DNA from: JAAYYM01 sp964638005
GTDB lineage: Bacteria > Bacillota > Clostridia > Lachnospirales > Lachnospiraceae
DNA length: 64,000 nt
NCBI GenBank assembly: GCA_964638005.1
Contig: CAZWXS010000005.1
Coordinates: 1-64,000 of the forward strand
Reading direction: 5' to 3'
Part shown: positions 1-7,807 of the stretch, piece after piece
Position numbering within the stretch: the first letter of the stretch is position 1
How the letters are laid out: every line of letters starts with the position of its first letter
Notes under the pieces: generated by a model
The model's database searches: none
Told to the model about the DNA's origin: nothing
Seen by the model: the letters and a program-made list of their open reading frames with translations, nothing else
Program-made: the position numbers and the translations under genes

Positions 1-47
1 AATCTGAACAGAGAACAATCTATCTTAAATAAGGAGGATCATATATT

Positions 48-665
48 ATGGGATATGGTAAGATTACAACCAAACAATCTGAAATATTGGAATATATTAA
101 GAAAGAAATACTTGAAAGAGGTTATCCGCCTGCAGTACGTGAAATCTGTGAGGCCGTTCACTTAAAGTCCACTTCTTCCGTACACTCTCATCTTGAGACA
201 TTAGAGAAGAACGGATACATCAGAAGAGATCCGACCAAACCGCGTGCGATTGAGATTATGGATGACAGTTTTCAGATGGTTCGTCATGAGATGGCAAGCA
301 TTCCGATTGTCGGAACGGTTGCAGCCGGACAGCCGATACTTGCAGAACAGAATATAGAAGGTTATTTTCCTCTTCCTGTTGAGATGGCTCCGAATGCTGA
401 ATCCTTTGTCCTAAAGGTAAAAGGTGACAGTATGATCAATGTCGGCATTTACAGTGGTGACAGTATCTTTGTGGAGCGATGCAACACTGCCCGTAACGGA
501 GATACGGTAGTTGCTTTGGTTGATGATTCTGCAACCGTCAAGACCTTCTATAAAGAAAACGGTCATTATCGTCTGCAGCCCGAAAATGATAACATGGATC
601 CGATCATTGTTGATCAGGTAGAGATTCTTGGTAAAGTATATGGTGTATTTCGCCTGTATCGTTAA
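48..665 (+). CDS. lexA: LexA repressor, SOS response regulator
   Basis: A 205-residue protein of normal LexA length. The N-terminal winged-helix domain (about residues 1-70) contains the usual phrase GYPPAVREICEAV. The self-cleavage Ala-Gly lies in VAAGQP near residue 92. The C-terminal S24 peptidase fold has the catalytic Ser in KGDSMI and the Lys in SATVKTF. The family represses DNA-damage genes until RecA-ssDNA triggers autoproteolysis. The start is fixed by AAGGAGG 9-10 bases upstream. Only 47 bases upstream are visible, so the promoter and any autoregulatory LexA box cannot be judged. The gene is a single unit ended by the hairpin at 722-765. Confidence 0.97.
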   Translation: MGYGKITTKQSEILEYIKKEILERGYPPAVREICEAVHLKSTSSVHSHLETLEKNGYIRRDPTKPRAIEIMDDSFQMVRHEMASIPIVGTVAAGQPILAEQNIEGYFPLPVEMAPNAESFVLKVKGDSMINVGIYSGDSIFVERCNTARNGDTVVALVDDSATVKTFYKENGHYRLQPENDNMDPIIVDQVEILGKVYGVFRLYR

Positions 666-721
666 TTCATATAATACCGGAGGTTTTTTCATCTATAGTT
701 TTGATTTCATTTATATATTGA

Positions 722-765
722 AAAATGCAGTACTTCATTATGATTCATTTGAAGTACTGCATTTT
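722..765. terminator. Bidirectional intrinsic terminator between lexA and the lipoprotein gene
   Basis: Perfect 15-bp inverted repeat (722-736 and 751-765) with a 14-base loop and an A-run on one side and T-run on the other. It lies between convergent genes and can end lexA on the plus strand and the long minus-strand operon on the other. Confidence 0.9.
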
Positions 766-795
766 CTATTTACGATTTATATGTAAAAGCTAAAA

Positions 796-1323
796 CTATC
801 CCTCTTCTATCGGAAAAAACACTTCTTCATATTCGCTTGCTTTCCATTTTTGTTTGTCCGCATCATATTTTTGGCGTAAGAAACAGATGATTTCACCACC
901 CTGTATTTCTATCTCCAGTTCCGGTGCGGCAAAATTTTGGATTTTCACATCACGAATTACGATATAGGTTACAGTATCAGCATTCTGACATTGAATTTCC
1001 ACATACATTTTTCCTCTTTTTTTATATGCATCTGAAGAGATTATTTCGATGAGACTGTTCTCTTCTCCCCTGATCACCGGACCGTCAAAGGTTGGATTTC
1101 CCCACATGGTGTCGAAACTTGCCGTAAGACACTCTTCCTTTTTTGCTACACCTATATCAAAGACCAAAACCAGCTCCTCTTGTGTTTGTGTAATCTGAGT
1201 TAATCCAAGTATATTGTCTTTGTCATATTCATAACTGATTTTAGAGGAATCCTCTTCTTTTGTGGTACATCCGATTAATATTGTACACAATACTACCATC
1301 GCAGTAATCGTCCACTTTTTCAT
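796..1323 (-). CDS. Putative lipoprotein of unknown function
   Basis: A 175-residue protein starting MKKWTITAM, with a short hydrophobic signal and a lipobox ending in LIGC-T (Cys near residue 19), so it is probably lipid-anchored on the outer face of the membrane. The mature part is acidic (EEDSS and following) with mixed beta-type sequence and no motif I recognise. It is the last gene of the minus-strand run obgE-yhbY-nadD-yqeK-rsfS, about 23 bases after rsfS, and ends before the bidirectional terminator. The position suggests co-transcription with ribosome-maturation genes but does not reveal a function. Confidence 0.75.
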   Translation of the reverse strand: MKKWTITAMVVLCTILIGCTTKEEDSSKISYEYDKDNILGLTQITQTQEELVLVFDIGVAKKEECLTASFDTMWGNPTFDGPVIRGEENSLIEIISSDAYKKRGKMYVEIQCQNADTVTYIVIRDVKIQNFAAPELEIEIQGGEIICFLRQKYDADKQKWKASEYEEVFFPIEEG

Positions 1324-1345
1324 AACGAAATCATGTCCTTTCGGT

Positions 1346-1699
1346 CTATCGGAATTCTTCCGCCGACATCATTTTTCCATCTCTCCAGATTCGTTCCAGA
1401 TCAAAGAAAAGTCTATTCTCTCGGTCAAATACATGCACAATGATATCCAGATAATCCATCAATACCCAATTAGCGGAGTCATATCCTTCAATCTGCTTCG
1501 GCTGATATCCTGCTTTGTGGAGCTTTTCTTCTACATTGTCGATCAAAGCCTGCACCTGGTTGCGATTGCTTCCGTCTGCAATGATGAAATAGTCAGCCAT
1601 GACACTGACCTTACTGATATCAATAATCTTGATGTCTTCCGCTTTCTTGTCTTCCAGTGCCTCGATAACGATTTTAGTCATTTCTTTTGCTTCATTCAT
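1346..1699 (-). CDS. rsfS: Ribosomal silencing factor RsfS
   Basis: About 117 residues, matching the RsfS/Iojap family (DUF143): the phrases DIKIIDISKVS, DYFIIADG, NRNQVQAL and GYDSANWVLMDYLDIIVHVF are typical. The family binds ribosomal protein L14 on the large subunit and blocks subunit joining when nutrients are scarce. The start is placed at the ATG at 1699 (MNEAKEM); a TTG three codons upstream sits almost on the Shine-Dalgarno AGAGAGGA and is less likely. It follows yqeK closely, the usual order nadD-yqeK-rsfS. Confidence 0.95.
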   Translation of the reverse strand: MNEAKEMTKIVIEALEDKKAEDIKIIDISKVSVMADYFIIADGSNRNQVQALIDNVEEKLHKAGYQPKQIEGYDSANWVLMDYLDIIVHVFDRENRLFFDLERIWRDGKMMSAEEFR

Positions 1700-1730
1700 A
1701 AATATCAAATTCCTCTCTTACTCAATTGGT

Positions 1731-2324
1731 TTATGCTTCTCGATGTTTCATATAAAATTCATAGGTCTTTCTTGTCATATCATCCACTTCTCCCTTGATC
1801 GCATCAAGATAATCCAGTGTATCTTTGAGGATGATCCGCATGGCATCATCGAGATCTGTAAAGGCCAGATGCCTGATCTGTTTGAGGTTGGGTGCTTCTA
1901 TCCGGTTCGGCTCGATATAATCGGCAATGAAGATGATCTTTTCCAACAGGGTCATATTTGGATGTCCTGTCGTATGCCATTTGATGGCATCCAATATTTC
2001 TGTGTCATGTACCCCATAGATTTCTTCTGCCATTTGTCTGCCAAGTTTTGCATGCAACAAAAACGGATTGCGACGTTCTACATCTGAGACTTCAATTTTG
2101 TATTCTTTACATGCTCTCAACATATCCTCAGCATTCATGTATTTGGCGCAATCGTGCAACAGACCGGCAAGTTCAGCCTGTTCCATATCCGCTTCATAAC
2201 GCATTGCAAGTGCGGCTGCCGTATACGCGACCCCAAGCGTATGCTCATATCTGCGTTTTTCAAGTGTACGTTTTATTATCTTGCGAATCTGATGTTTGTC
2301 ATATACCTTTTCTTTTTGGCTCAT
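1731..2324 (-). CDS. yqeK: YqeK, HD-domain bis(5'-nucleosyl)-tetraphosphatase (symmetrical)
   Basis: HD superfamily hydrolase: His in YEHTLGV, HD pair in GLLHDCAK, and the downstream block KWHTTGHPNMTLLEKIIFIADYIEP (given here only as landmark phrases KWHTTGH and IADYIEP). The family splits Ap4A into two ADP. I place the start at ATG 2324 (MSQKEKVYD), because AGAGGT lies 8 bases before it and the resulting 197 residues is the usual length; a TTG at 2393 would overlap nadD. Located between nadD and rsfS as in most Firmicutes. Confidence 0.93.
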   Translation of the reverse strand: MSQKEKVYDKHQIRKIIKRTLEKRRYEHTLGVAYTAAALAMRYEADMEQAELAGLLHDCAKYMNAEDMLRACKEYKIEVSDVERRNPFLLHAKLGRQMAEEIYGVHDTEILDAIKWHTTGHPNMTLLEKIIFIADYIEPNRIEAPNLKQIRHLAFTDLDDAMRIILKDTLDYLDAIKGEVDDMTRKTYEFYMKHREA

Positions 2325-2364
2325 TTCTGCAGACCTCTGTATCATGTTCTGTTGATTTGAAACA

Positions 2365-2976
2365 TCAACCTTTATATAATCTTTTCTCTTCAATATAAGA
2401 AATCACATCATCCTGCAGCAGATACCTGACAGAAAGTCCGTTCCGGATATGATTTCTGATTATTTCAGAAGAGATATCTATATTAGGCGTATCCATAAGG
2501 GCGATTCTGGCATGGTATGCCTGTTCCAGATGCTTTGCCTGCTCCTGCAGCTTCTGATCTTTGATATGATTTCTGCCGGCGGCAAGAATATGGCAACACT
2601 TAAAAATCCGTTCTGCATGCATCCATTGTTCTATCCCATACAGATTATCTGCTCCCAGAATGAAATAGAAATCGGTGAAGGGATACAATTCGCATAACAA
2701 TTCCATGGTTTCATAGGTATAGGTATTGCCGGTACGTTCCGTTTCGATTTCACTGAGTTCAAAGTGCGGATTATCCCTGATTGCCAGTTTTACCATTTCA
2801 ATGCGCTGTACGGCAGGCAGGACTTCATCGGCTTCCTTTTGATAGGATACCCCGCTCGGCATGATCAATACCTTTTCCAGGCGATACATGGAATAAGCAT
2901 TTTCGGCTAATATCAGATGTCCGTTATGAATGGGATTAAAAGTCCCGCCCAGAACCCCTATTTTTCTGTTCTTCAC
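2365..2976 (-). CDS. nadD: Nicotinate-nucleotide adenylyltransferase
   Basis: 203 residues. The nucleotidyltransferase signature GGTFNPIHNGHL is at residues 10-21 and the C-terminal ISSEIIRNHIRNG corresponds to the ATP-binding ISSTxIR motif. NadD makes nicotinic acid adenine dinucleotide in NAD synthesis. The start codon is GTG, with GAGGTG 7 bases upstream. It sits between yhbY and yqeK in the standard Firmicute order. Confidence 0.95.
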   Translation of the reverse strand: MKNRKIGVLGGTFNPIHNGHLILAENAYSMYRLEKVLIMPSGVSYQKEADEVLPAVQRIEMVKLAIRDNPHFELSEIETERTGNTYTYETMELLCELYPFTDFYFILGADNLYGIEQWMHAERIFKCCHILAAGRNHIKDQKLQEQAKHLEQAYHARIALMDTPNIDISSEIIRNHIRNGLSVRYLLQDDVISYIEEKRLYKG

Positions 2977-3002
2977 AATGCATCACCTCTTTAACAACCG
3001 TG

Positions 3003-3296
3003 TTATGCAAGCGGCAGCTGAATCTTCTTATGCTCCTTTGATTCCTTGTAGAGAACGATCTTCTTACCGATGACCTGTACCACTGTAGATTTGGTCCTAC
3101 CGGCAATCATCTCTGCAAGTTCTCTCGGATCATCCATGCAGTTTTTTAATACACCGATCTTGATCAGTTCACGTGCATCCAGTGCCTCGCCGACTGCCTG
3201 TGTAACCTCCGGTGTGATACTGCTCTTCCCTATATTCATCAAAACGGTTTCTTTGCTTGCAAGGCTCTTTAAATATGCTCTTTGTTTACTTGTCAT
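3003..3296 (-). CDS. yhbY: YhbY family RNA-binding protein (CRM domain)
   Basis: 97 residues forming a single CRM domain: TSKQRAYLKSLA at the N terminus, then IGKSSITPEVTQAV, ELIKIGVLKNC and VVQVIGKKIVLY. The family associates with pre-50S particles and is thought to act in ribosome assembly. The start has AAGGAG 6 bases upstream. It lies between obgE and nadD, a conserved neighbourhood of 50S-assembly genes. Confidence 0.93.
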   Translation of the reverse strand: MTSKQRAYLKSLASKETVLMNIGKSSITPEVTQAVGEALDARELIKIGVLKNCMDDPRELAEMIAGRTKSTVVQVIGKKIVLYKESKEHKKIQLPLA

Positions 3297-3337
3297 AATG
3301 ACTCCTTTGTTCTGTATAAACTCTATGCTGATGACGA

Positions 3338-4627
3338 TTATTTGTAGTAATCAAACTCATGACCATACATGCAGACCGTATCTCCGTCCTTGATACCAAG
3401 GTCTTCAAGTTCCTTTAAGATACCTGTATCCTTGAGGAAGTTCTGGAAGAAAGCAAATCCTTTTTCTGAATCAAGATTTGTATATCCCAACATTTTTTCG
3501 ATGCGAGGGCCTTCAATCCGATACTCTTTTTCTATTTCGTCATATGAAACCGTATATGGTTCATTTGCAAATTTGGATGTATCGACAAAATATTCGCGTT
3601 CAAATATAATCGGTTCATCCGGAAGTTCCTTGAGCAATCCGCTGACATAGTACAGTAATTCTTTGATACCGGTGCCGCTGACAGCGGAAATCGGAAACAC
3701 CTTGATTCCCTTTGGTTCAAATTCATCCTTAATCTTCTGAATGGTCTCATCCGCATTTTCAATAAATGCATCTATCTTGTTGGCAGCAATGACCTGCGGT
3801 CTTTTTGCAAGTTCTTCGCTGTATTTTTCAAGTTCGTGATTGATGGTGTAGATATCCTCGATGGGATCCCTGCCCTCTGTGGAAGCAGCATCCACAATAT
3901 GAATGTACACCTTCGTCCTTTCGATATGACGCAAAAATTCATGTCCCAGACCGACGCCTTCGGAAGCTCCCTCAATCAGTCCCGGAATATCGGCTACGAC
4001 AAATCCTTTGGCATCTTCCAGATCAACGACACCTAAATGAGGACTGAGTGTTGTAAAATGATAGTTTGCAATCTCAGGACGCGCATTTGAAACACGGGAC
4101 AGAAGCGTTGACTTTCCTACATTCGGAAATCCAACCAGCCCTACATCGGCAATGACCTTCAACTCCAACAACAGATTCAGTTCCTTGGCTTCCTGTCCGG
4201 GTTGTGCATATTTGGGCGCCTGCATTGTAGATGTCGCATAATGCTGATTACCGTTTCCGCCGTGCCCGCCGGTCAATAAGACCTGTCTGGTATTGTCCCC
4301 TGACATATCTGTAATGACCTTGCCGCTTTCGGCTTCTTTCAGGATTGTCCCCTTCGGAACTTTAATAATGATATCGGCACCGTTCTTGCCATGGCAGTTT
4401 TTTTTGCCGCCGCATTCACCGTCCCCGGCTGCATACTTTCGAATATGTCTGAAATTGGTCAGTGTATTCATACCTTCATCCACTTCAAATATTACGCTGC
4501 CGCCATTACCGCCGTCACCGCCATCGGGTCCGCCGTTCGGCACATATTTTTCTCTTCTGAAGCTGACGTGTCCGTCGCCGCCTTTTCCACTTCTGACATA
4601 TATCTTCGCATGATCTGCAAATGCCAT
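3338..4627 (-). CDS. obgE: GTPase Obg/CgtA
   Basis: 429 residues in the three-domain Obg layout. The glycine-rich N domain spans about 1-158 (GGDGHVSF, GGPDGGDGGNGG). The G domain (about 159-330) has P-loop GFPNVGKST, switch DIPGLIEGA and NKID. A C-terminal OCT domain (about 350-429) ends in the usual DGDTVCMYGHEFDYYK phrase. Obg is an essential GTPase acting in 50S maturation and stress or cell-cycle control. It begins after the rpmA terminator (4678-4717), so it can be transcribed partly apart from rplU-prp-rpmA. The RBS is GAGGTGAT directly before ATG. Confidence 0.97.
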   Translation of the reverse strand: MAFADHAKIYVRSGKGGDGHVSFRREKYVPNGGPDGGDGGNGGSVIFEVDEGMNTLTNFRHIRKYAAGDGECGGKKNCHGKNGADIIIKVPKGTILKEAESGKVITDMSGDNTRQVLLTGGHGGNGNQHYATSTMQAPKYAQPGQEAKELNLLLELKVIADVGLVGFPNVGKSTLLSRVSNARPEIANYHFTTLSPHLGVVDLEDAKGFVVADIPGLIEGASEGVGLGHEFLRHIERTKVYIHIVDAASTEGRDPIEDIYTINHELEKYSEELAKRPQVIAANKIDAFIENADETIQKIKDEFEPKGIKVFPISAVSGTGIKELLYYVSGLLKELPDEPIIFEREYFVDTSKFANEPYTVSYDEIEKEYRIEGPRIEKMLGYTNLDSEKGFAFFQNFLKDTGILKELEDLGIKDGDTVCMYGHEFDYYK

Positions 4628-4677
4628 ATCATCACCTCTTTTTCATCTTTCCTTACTATCATGTCCAAATCTTCGTA

Positions 4678-4717
4678 GAAACAAAACGGATTTTAAACAT
4701 GAAGTTCAAAATCCGTT
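4678..4717 (-). terminator. Intrinsic terminator after rpmA
   Basis: Inverted repeat with 10-bp arms (4685-4694 and 4708-4717); on the minus strand the stem is followed by TTTTGTTT. It separates the L21-Prp-L27 unit from obgE, so obgE expression is either read-through or from its own promoter. Confidence 0.75.
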
Positions 4718-4735
4718 CTGCTTGCAACTATTCGT

Positions 4736-5020
4736 TTAGTTTTCTACCGGATAAACGGAAGCCTGTTTCTTGTCTCTTCCTTTTCTTTCGAATCTGACAA
4801 CACCGTCTACAAGAGCAAATAATGTGTCATCACCACCGCGTCCTACGTTCACACCCGGGTGAATCTTGGTTCCGCGCTGTCTGAATAAAATATTGCCGGC
4901 CTTAACGAACTGTCCGTCAGCTCTTTTTGCACCTAATCGCTTTGATTCGGAGTCTCTGCCGTTCTTGGTAGAACCAACTCCCTTTTTATGAGCGAAAAAT
5001 TGAAGGTTCATATTTAACAT
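4736..5020 (-). CDS. rpmA: 50S ribosomal protein L27 (precursor with cleavable N terminus)
   Basis: 94 residues with L27 phrases KKGVGSTKNGRDSESKRLG and HPGVNVGRG. The N terminus is the Firmicute-type extension MLNMNLQFFA before AHKKG; in Staphylococcus aureus and relatives this is removed by the protease Prp so that the L27 tail can reach the peptidyl-transferase centre. The start is ATG 5020, set by GAGGAGG 8 bases upstream; a longer frame to 5092 is only out-of-frame extension over prp. It directly follows prp, the expected protease. Confidence 0.97.
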   Translation of the reverse strand: MLNMNLQFFAHKKGVGSTKNGRDSESKRLGAKRADGQFVKAGNILFRQRGTKIHPGVNVGRGGDDTLFALVDGVVRFERKGRDKKQASVYPVEN

Positions 5021-5024
5021 GGTT

Positions 5025-5360
5025 TTACACCTCCTCGAATTTGAGTTCAAAATACTTTTTACCGTATTGTTGTTCGATACCTTTGAGTCCAAGTACCATG
5101 GAATCCATTAGCAATCGACCTTGTTCTGAGATCTCTTTTGAAAATCTACAGTCAATGAAGCCCGTTTCCTCATTTGTCTTGAGGTCGATTTCTTCTTTGG
5201 TCAATTTTTCAAGTGAATTCACAGTATTGATTACAAGCACTGAAATCGCTGCACATACAATATCCTTTTGTCTCGGAAATCTTGCATATTCGGCATGTCC
5301 CATACATGTAAAGCGTTCATAGGTACCTGAATTGTTCTTATTGATCACTATTGTAGTCAT
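5025..5360 (-). CDS. prp: Ribosomal-processing cysteine protease Prp
   Basis: About 111 residues of the YsxB/Prp family. The catalytic His is in MGHAEYA and the catalytic Cys in DIVCAAISV, spaced about 13 residues apart as in the family. Prp removes the N-terminal extension of L27, whose gene begins 4 bases after this one ends. The start is ATG 5360 (MTTIVI) with GGTGG upstream; an in-frame GTG at 5369 overlaps that RBS. Position between rplU and rpmA is the standard Firmicute arrangement. Confidence 0.95.
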   Translation of the reverse strand: MTTIVINKNNSGTYERFTCMGHAEYARFPRQKDIVCAAISVLVINTVNSLEKLTKEEIDLKTNEETGFIDCRFSKEISEQGRLLMDSMVLGLKGIEQQYGKKYFELKFEEV

Positions 5361-5397
5361 ATTAACCACCGAAACACTATGTTTCTTGACTCATGCA

Positions 5398-5703
5398 CTA
5401 AGCATTGATCTTATCAATCTTAACTTGTGTGTATGCTTGTCTATGACCGTTTTTCTTATGATATCCGCTTTTTCTCTTATACTTATAAACAATGACTTTC
5501 TTACCTCTGCCATTATCCATAACGGTCGCAGTAACTGTTGCTTTAGCAACGTCATCTCCGACTGCAAGCTTCTTATCACTAACGGCAAGAACCTGATCAA
5601 ACGTAACTGTCTCTCCGGCTTCCACACCAAGCTTTTCAACTTTGATGACATCGCCTTCAGAAACCTTATACTGTTTTCCACCTGTTGCAATAATTGCGTA
5701 CAT
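5398..5703 (-). CDS. rplU: 50S ribosomal protein L21
   Basis: 101 residues starting MYAIIATGGKQYKV, with ETVTFDQVL, KVIVYKYKRKSGYHKKNGHRQ and the C-terminal TQVKIDKI phrase that mark L21, a protein that binds 23S rRNA in the large subunit. The start is ATG 5703 with AGGAGGTG upstream; the open frame runs further upstream through the leader but is not coding. It is the first gene of rplU-prp-rpmA and has its own promoter (5787-5815). Confidence 0.97.
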   Translation of the reverse strand: MYAIIATGGKQYKVSEGDVIKVEKLGVEAGETVTFDQVLAVSDKKLAVGDDVAKATVTATVMDNGRGKKVIVYKYKRKSGYHKKNGHRQAYTQVKIDKINA

Positions 5704-5780
5704 AGGGCACCTCCTATTTACATTACTCGCTAGATATGGTAGCGCCTTTGGCGCGTTTATAACCTCTCTATGCGGCATAC
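5704..5780 (-). ncRNA. Putative L21 mRNA leader (ribosomal-protein autoregulatory element)
   Basis: The 5' untranslated region before rplU is about 77 bases and holds a GC-rich hairpin, GCGCC-AAA-GGCGC (5742-5754). A further 7-base complementarity joins 5735-5741 with 5778-5784, although part of the outer arm may precede the transcription start. Firmicutes are known to carry a structured L21 leader (Rfam L21_leader) here. That this one belongs to that family is inference from position and hairpin shape. Confidence 0.55.
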
Positions 5781-5786
5781 CATAGT

Positions 5787-5815
5787 ATAATAGCACAAAC
5801 CTCACTTTACGTCAA
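5787..5815 (-). promoter_or_regulatory. Sigma-A type promoter of rplU-prp-rpmA
   Basis: Minus-strand -35 TTGACG (5810-5815) and -10 TATTAT (5787-5792) with a 17-base spacer. The -35 box lies over the last codons of rng, so the ribosomal-protein unit can be expressed apart from rng. Confidence 0.8.
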
Positions 5816-7025
5816 CCAATAATTTTTGACATGATTCTTTCATCATTTCATATAAGGGTCTGTCCACTTTCTTTCTCGTGATCTCCACCAGATAAAGTTC
5901 CGTCATATCATGCACTTCTGTTTTAATCCGATCCGAACTCACATAAGATCTCATTGCATCCAATAAGGTTTCCCGATTATGTGCATCTTCCATATTGATA
6001 AAATCAATTATCACAATCCCTGAAATATTTCGAAGCCGTAATTGTCTTGCCGCTTCCTTTGCTGCTTCCAGATTGATCTTAAGAAAGGTGTCCTGCAAGT
6101 CCTTCCTGCCGTCATATTTGCCCGTATTGACATCAATGACCGTCAAGGCTTCAGTTGGTTCAATCACCAGATAACCGCCCGATTTGAGCCACACACGCTT
6201 GCACAATGCCCTTTCCAAACGAGAATCAATACTGTATAATTTCTCAAGCGGTAACAACTCATCATGATATCGAGTCAGCAGTTTCTGATAGCCTTCTCCC
6301 AATTCATCTGCCTGCTCTTTTATATTCTGATAAATCTCATCATCATCCGTAACAATTTCACATACCTTTTTCTGATTCAGATCTCTGATCAACGTCAGAT
6401 ATTTTGCAGGAGTCCGATACAGGATGCTATAGCAGGTTCTGTGCATTGCTGCATTGATCAACTGCCTGCGCCTTTCATTCAACATCTGAAGTTCTTGCAT
6501 TATCTCGTCGATTGAGACATATTGAGCGTTGGTTCTGATTACAATGCCCGTATCCTCCGGAACATAAGGCGTCAGCTCTTTTCTTAAGGCATTCCGCTTC
6601 TCTTTGCTCAGTTTGGCAGATACTCCGAGCTTTTTGTTTCCGGTTGTCAAAACGATATATCTGCCCGTAAAGGAAAGATTCGTCGTCACAACGGCATCCT
6701 TGGTCTTCACCCTGTCTTTCATGACCTGTACCAGTATTTCATCACCCTGTACCGGTTTTGCATCTGCATTCTGATGAATACGGTTCAGATAAATCGGTTG
6801 TCTTGCATCCTCCATGGACAGATAGCATCTTGTACCCGGCATGATCTCTACAAAAACAGCATTGATATTCTTTACGACATCTTTTACCTTTGCAATATAG
6901 ATATTCCCGACACAAATATCAGACGGCTCATCATATTGCAGTTCAATATCAATATCGCCCTCCAGCAACATCGATAAGACACCCTGTTTCCATCTTGTAA
7001 CAATCAACTTCTGTTTCTGCTCCAC
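5802..7025 (-). CDS. rng: Ribonuclease E/G family endoribonuclease
   Basis: 407 residues: S1 RNA-binding region about 35-120 (DICVGNIYIAKVKDV, NAVFVEIMPG), then the catalytic RNase E/G core with TVIDVNTGKYDGRKD and the Mg-binding region IVIIDFINMED. The enzyme cuts single-stranded AU-rich RNA and matures 5S/16S rRNA in related bacteria. It lacks the long C-terminal scaffold of E. coli RNase E and is of RNase G size. The start codon appears to be GTG with GGAGG 11 bases upstream. It follows the TIGR03936/TIGR03960 pair and precedes rplU, a familiar clostridial order. Confidence 0.93.
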   Translation of the reverse strand: MEQKQKLIVTRWKQGVLSMLLEGDIDIELQYDEPSDICVGNIYIAKVKDVVKNINAVFVEIMPGTRCYLSMEDARQPIYLNRIHQNADAKPVQGDEILVQVMKDRVKTKDAVVTTNLSFTGRYIVLTTGNKKLGVSAKLSKEKRNALRKELTPYVPEDTGIVIRTNAQYVSIDEIMQELQMLNERRRQLINAAMHRTCYSILYRTPAKYLTLIRDLNQKKVCEIVTDDDEIYQNIKEQADELGEGYQKLLTRYHDELLPLEKLYSIDSRLERALCKRVWLKSGGYLVIEPTEALTVIDVNTGKYDGRKDLQDTFLKINLEAAKEAARQLRLRNISGIVIIDFINMEDAHNRETLLDAMRSYVSSDRIKTEVHDMTELYLVEITRKKVDRPLYEMMKESCQKLLVDVK

Positions 7026-7078
7026 GAATCACTTTTCCTCCGGTCTTAACAATTACATAATATATATTGATACAGATA

Positions 7079-7807
7079 CTATAAAATATCAGTACCTATG
7101 CTCCCTAGCGGAACAAAGGTTCCGTTTTCTGACGCGTATAGTTCCCTGCGTGTGATATAAAGTGCATATTCCGGCAGTTCATACCCTGCAAATGTATATA
7201 AGGCATCCATCACGAGTCCGGGCTTGATGTTTGCTTCACTGCCTGCAGACAACCGCATGAAGGCAACCGACGTATCGGCCTCATAGAAATCACCACATTG
7301 ACCCGCATCCATCATCTGCACCTGATACAGATATGGCTTTAAGTCAATTTCCTTTTCGCCTCTTTTGGACTTTTTCATGATCAGCATTTCATTTTGTGCC
7401 ATAAATTCCGGTAACATCTTGTGTACATCAAATTCCGGCATATATTCACTGCGTATTCCGACGATATAGTCTGCCGCAGAGATACTTGACATTGCATTCT
7501 GCGCATTGTCCGGAAGTTCTTTATATTCTGTCACGATAATTCCATCAGACATGACTGCATTTAGCCGCTCAATCGATACTGCAGAAGCGTCAGTACTGTT
7601 TACTTCAATATCCAGATATTCACCATCACTTTCATATCCGACACCGAGCGGCTGTGCAAATGACATAATCTGATGAGGACTCATTCCGCCTGAATATTTA
7701 ATGTCTATTTCAGCACGTCTCATTGCCTTTTGAAAATAGCGCATAACATCCAGATGCCCAATGTATCTAACAGCGCCATGCTTGGAAAATTTAATTCTGA
7801 TTTTCAT
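7079..7807 (-). CDS. TIGR03936/DUF2344 radical SAM-associated protein
   Basis: About 242 residues beginning MKIRIKFSKHGAVRYIGHLD, the hallmark opening of the DUF2344 (TIGR03936) family. The family's biochemical role is unknown; in some bacteria it is fused to the radical SAM protein encoded just upstream. ATG 7807 is preceded by GGAGGTG 6-9 bases away and overlaps the end of the radical SAM gene by 17 bases, so the two are probably translationally coupled. The overlap and the known fusion point to a two-component RNA- or protein-modifying enzyme, which is inference. Confidence 0.88.
   Translation of the reverse strand: MKIRIKFSKHGAVRYIGHLDVMRYFQKAMRRAEIDIKYSGGMSPHQIMSFAQPLGVGYESDGEYLDIEVNSTDASAVSIERLNAVMSDGIIVTEYKELPDNAQNAMSSISAADYIVGIRSEYMPEFDVHKMLPEFMAQNEMLIMKKSKRGEKEIDLKPYLYQVQMMDAGQCGDFYEADTSVAFMRLSAGSEANIKPGLVMDALYTFAGYELPEYALYITRRELYASENGTFVPLGSIGTDIL

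Noticed and set aside
1..47. GAAC-rich stretch before lexA that could be a LexA box
   Set aside because: GAACAGAGAAC is a direct repeat, not the inverted CGAAC-N4-GTTCG form, and the window starts too close to judge.
4293..4678. Plus-strand frames opposite obgE
   Set aside because: They are antisense shadows of the glycine-rich obgE sequence without RBS or recognisable product.
5704..5805. N-terminal extension of L21 in the open frame up to 5805
   Set aside because: It crosses the promoter and leader; the ATG at 5703 has a strong RBS and gives the normal L21 length.
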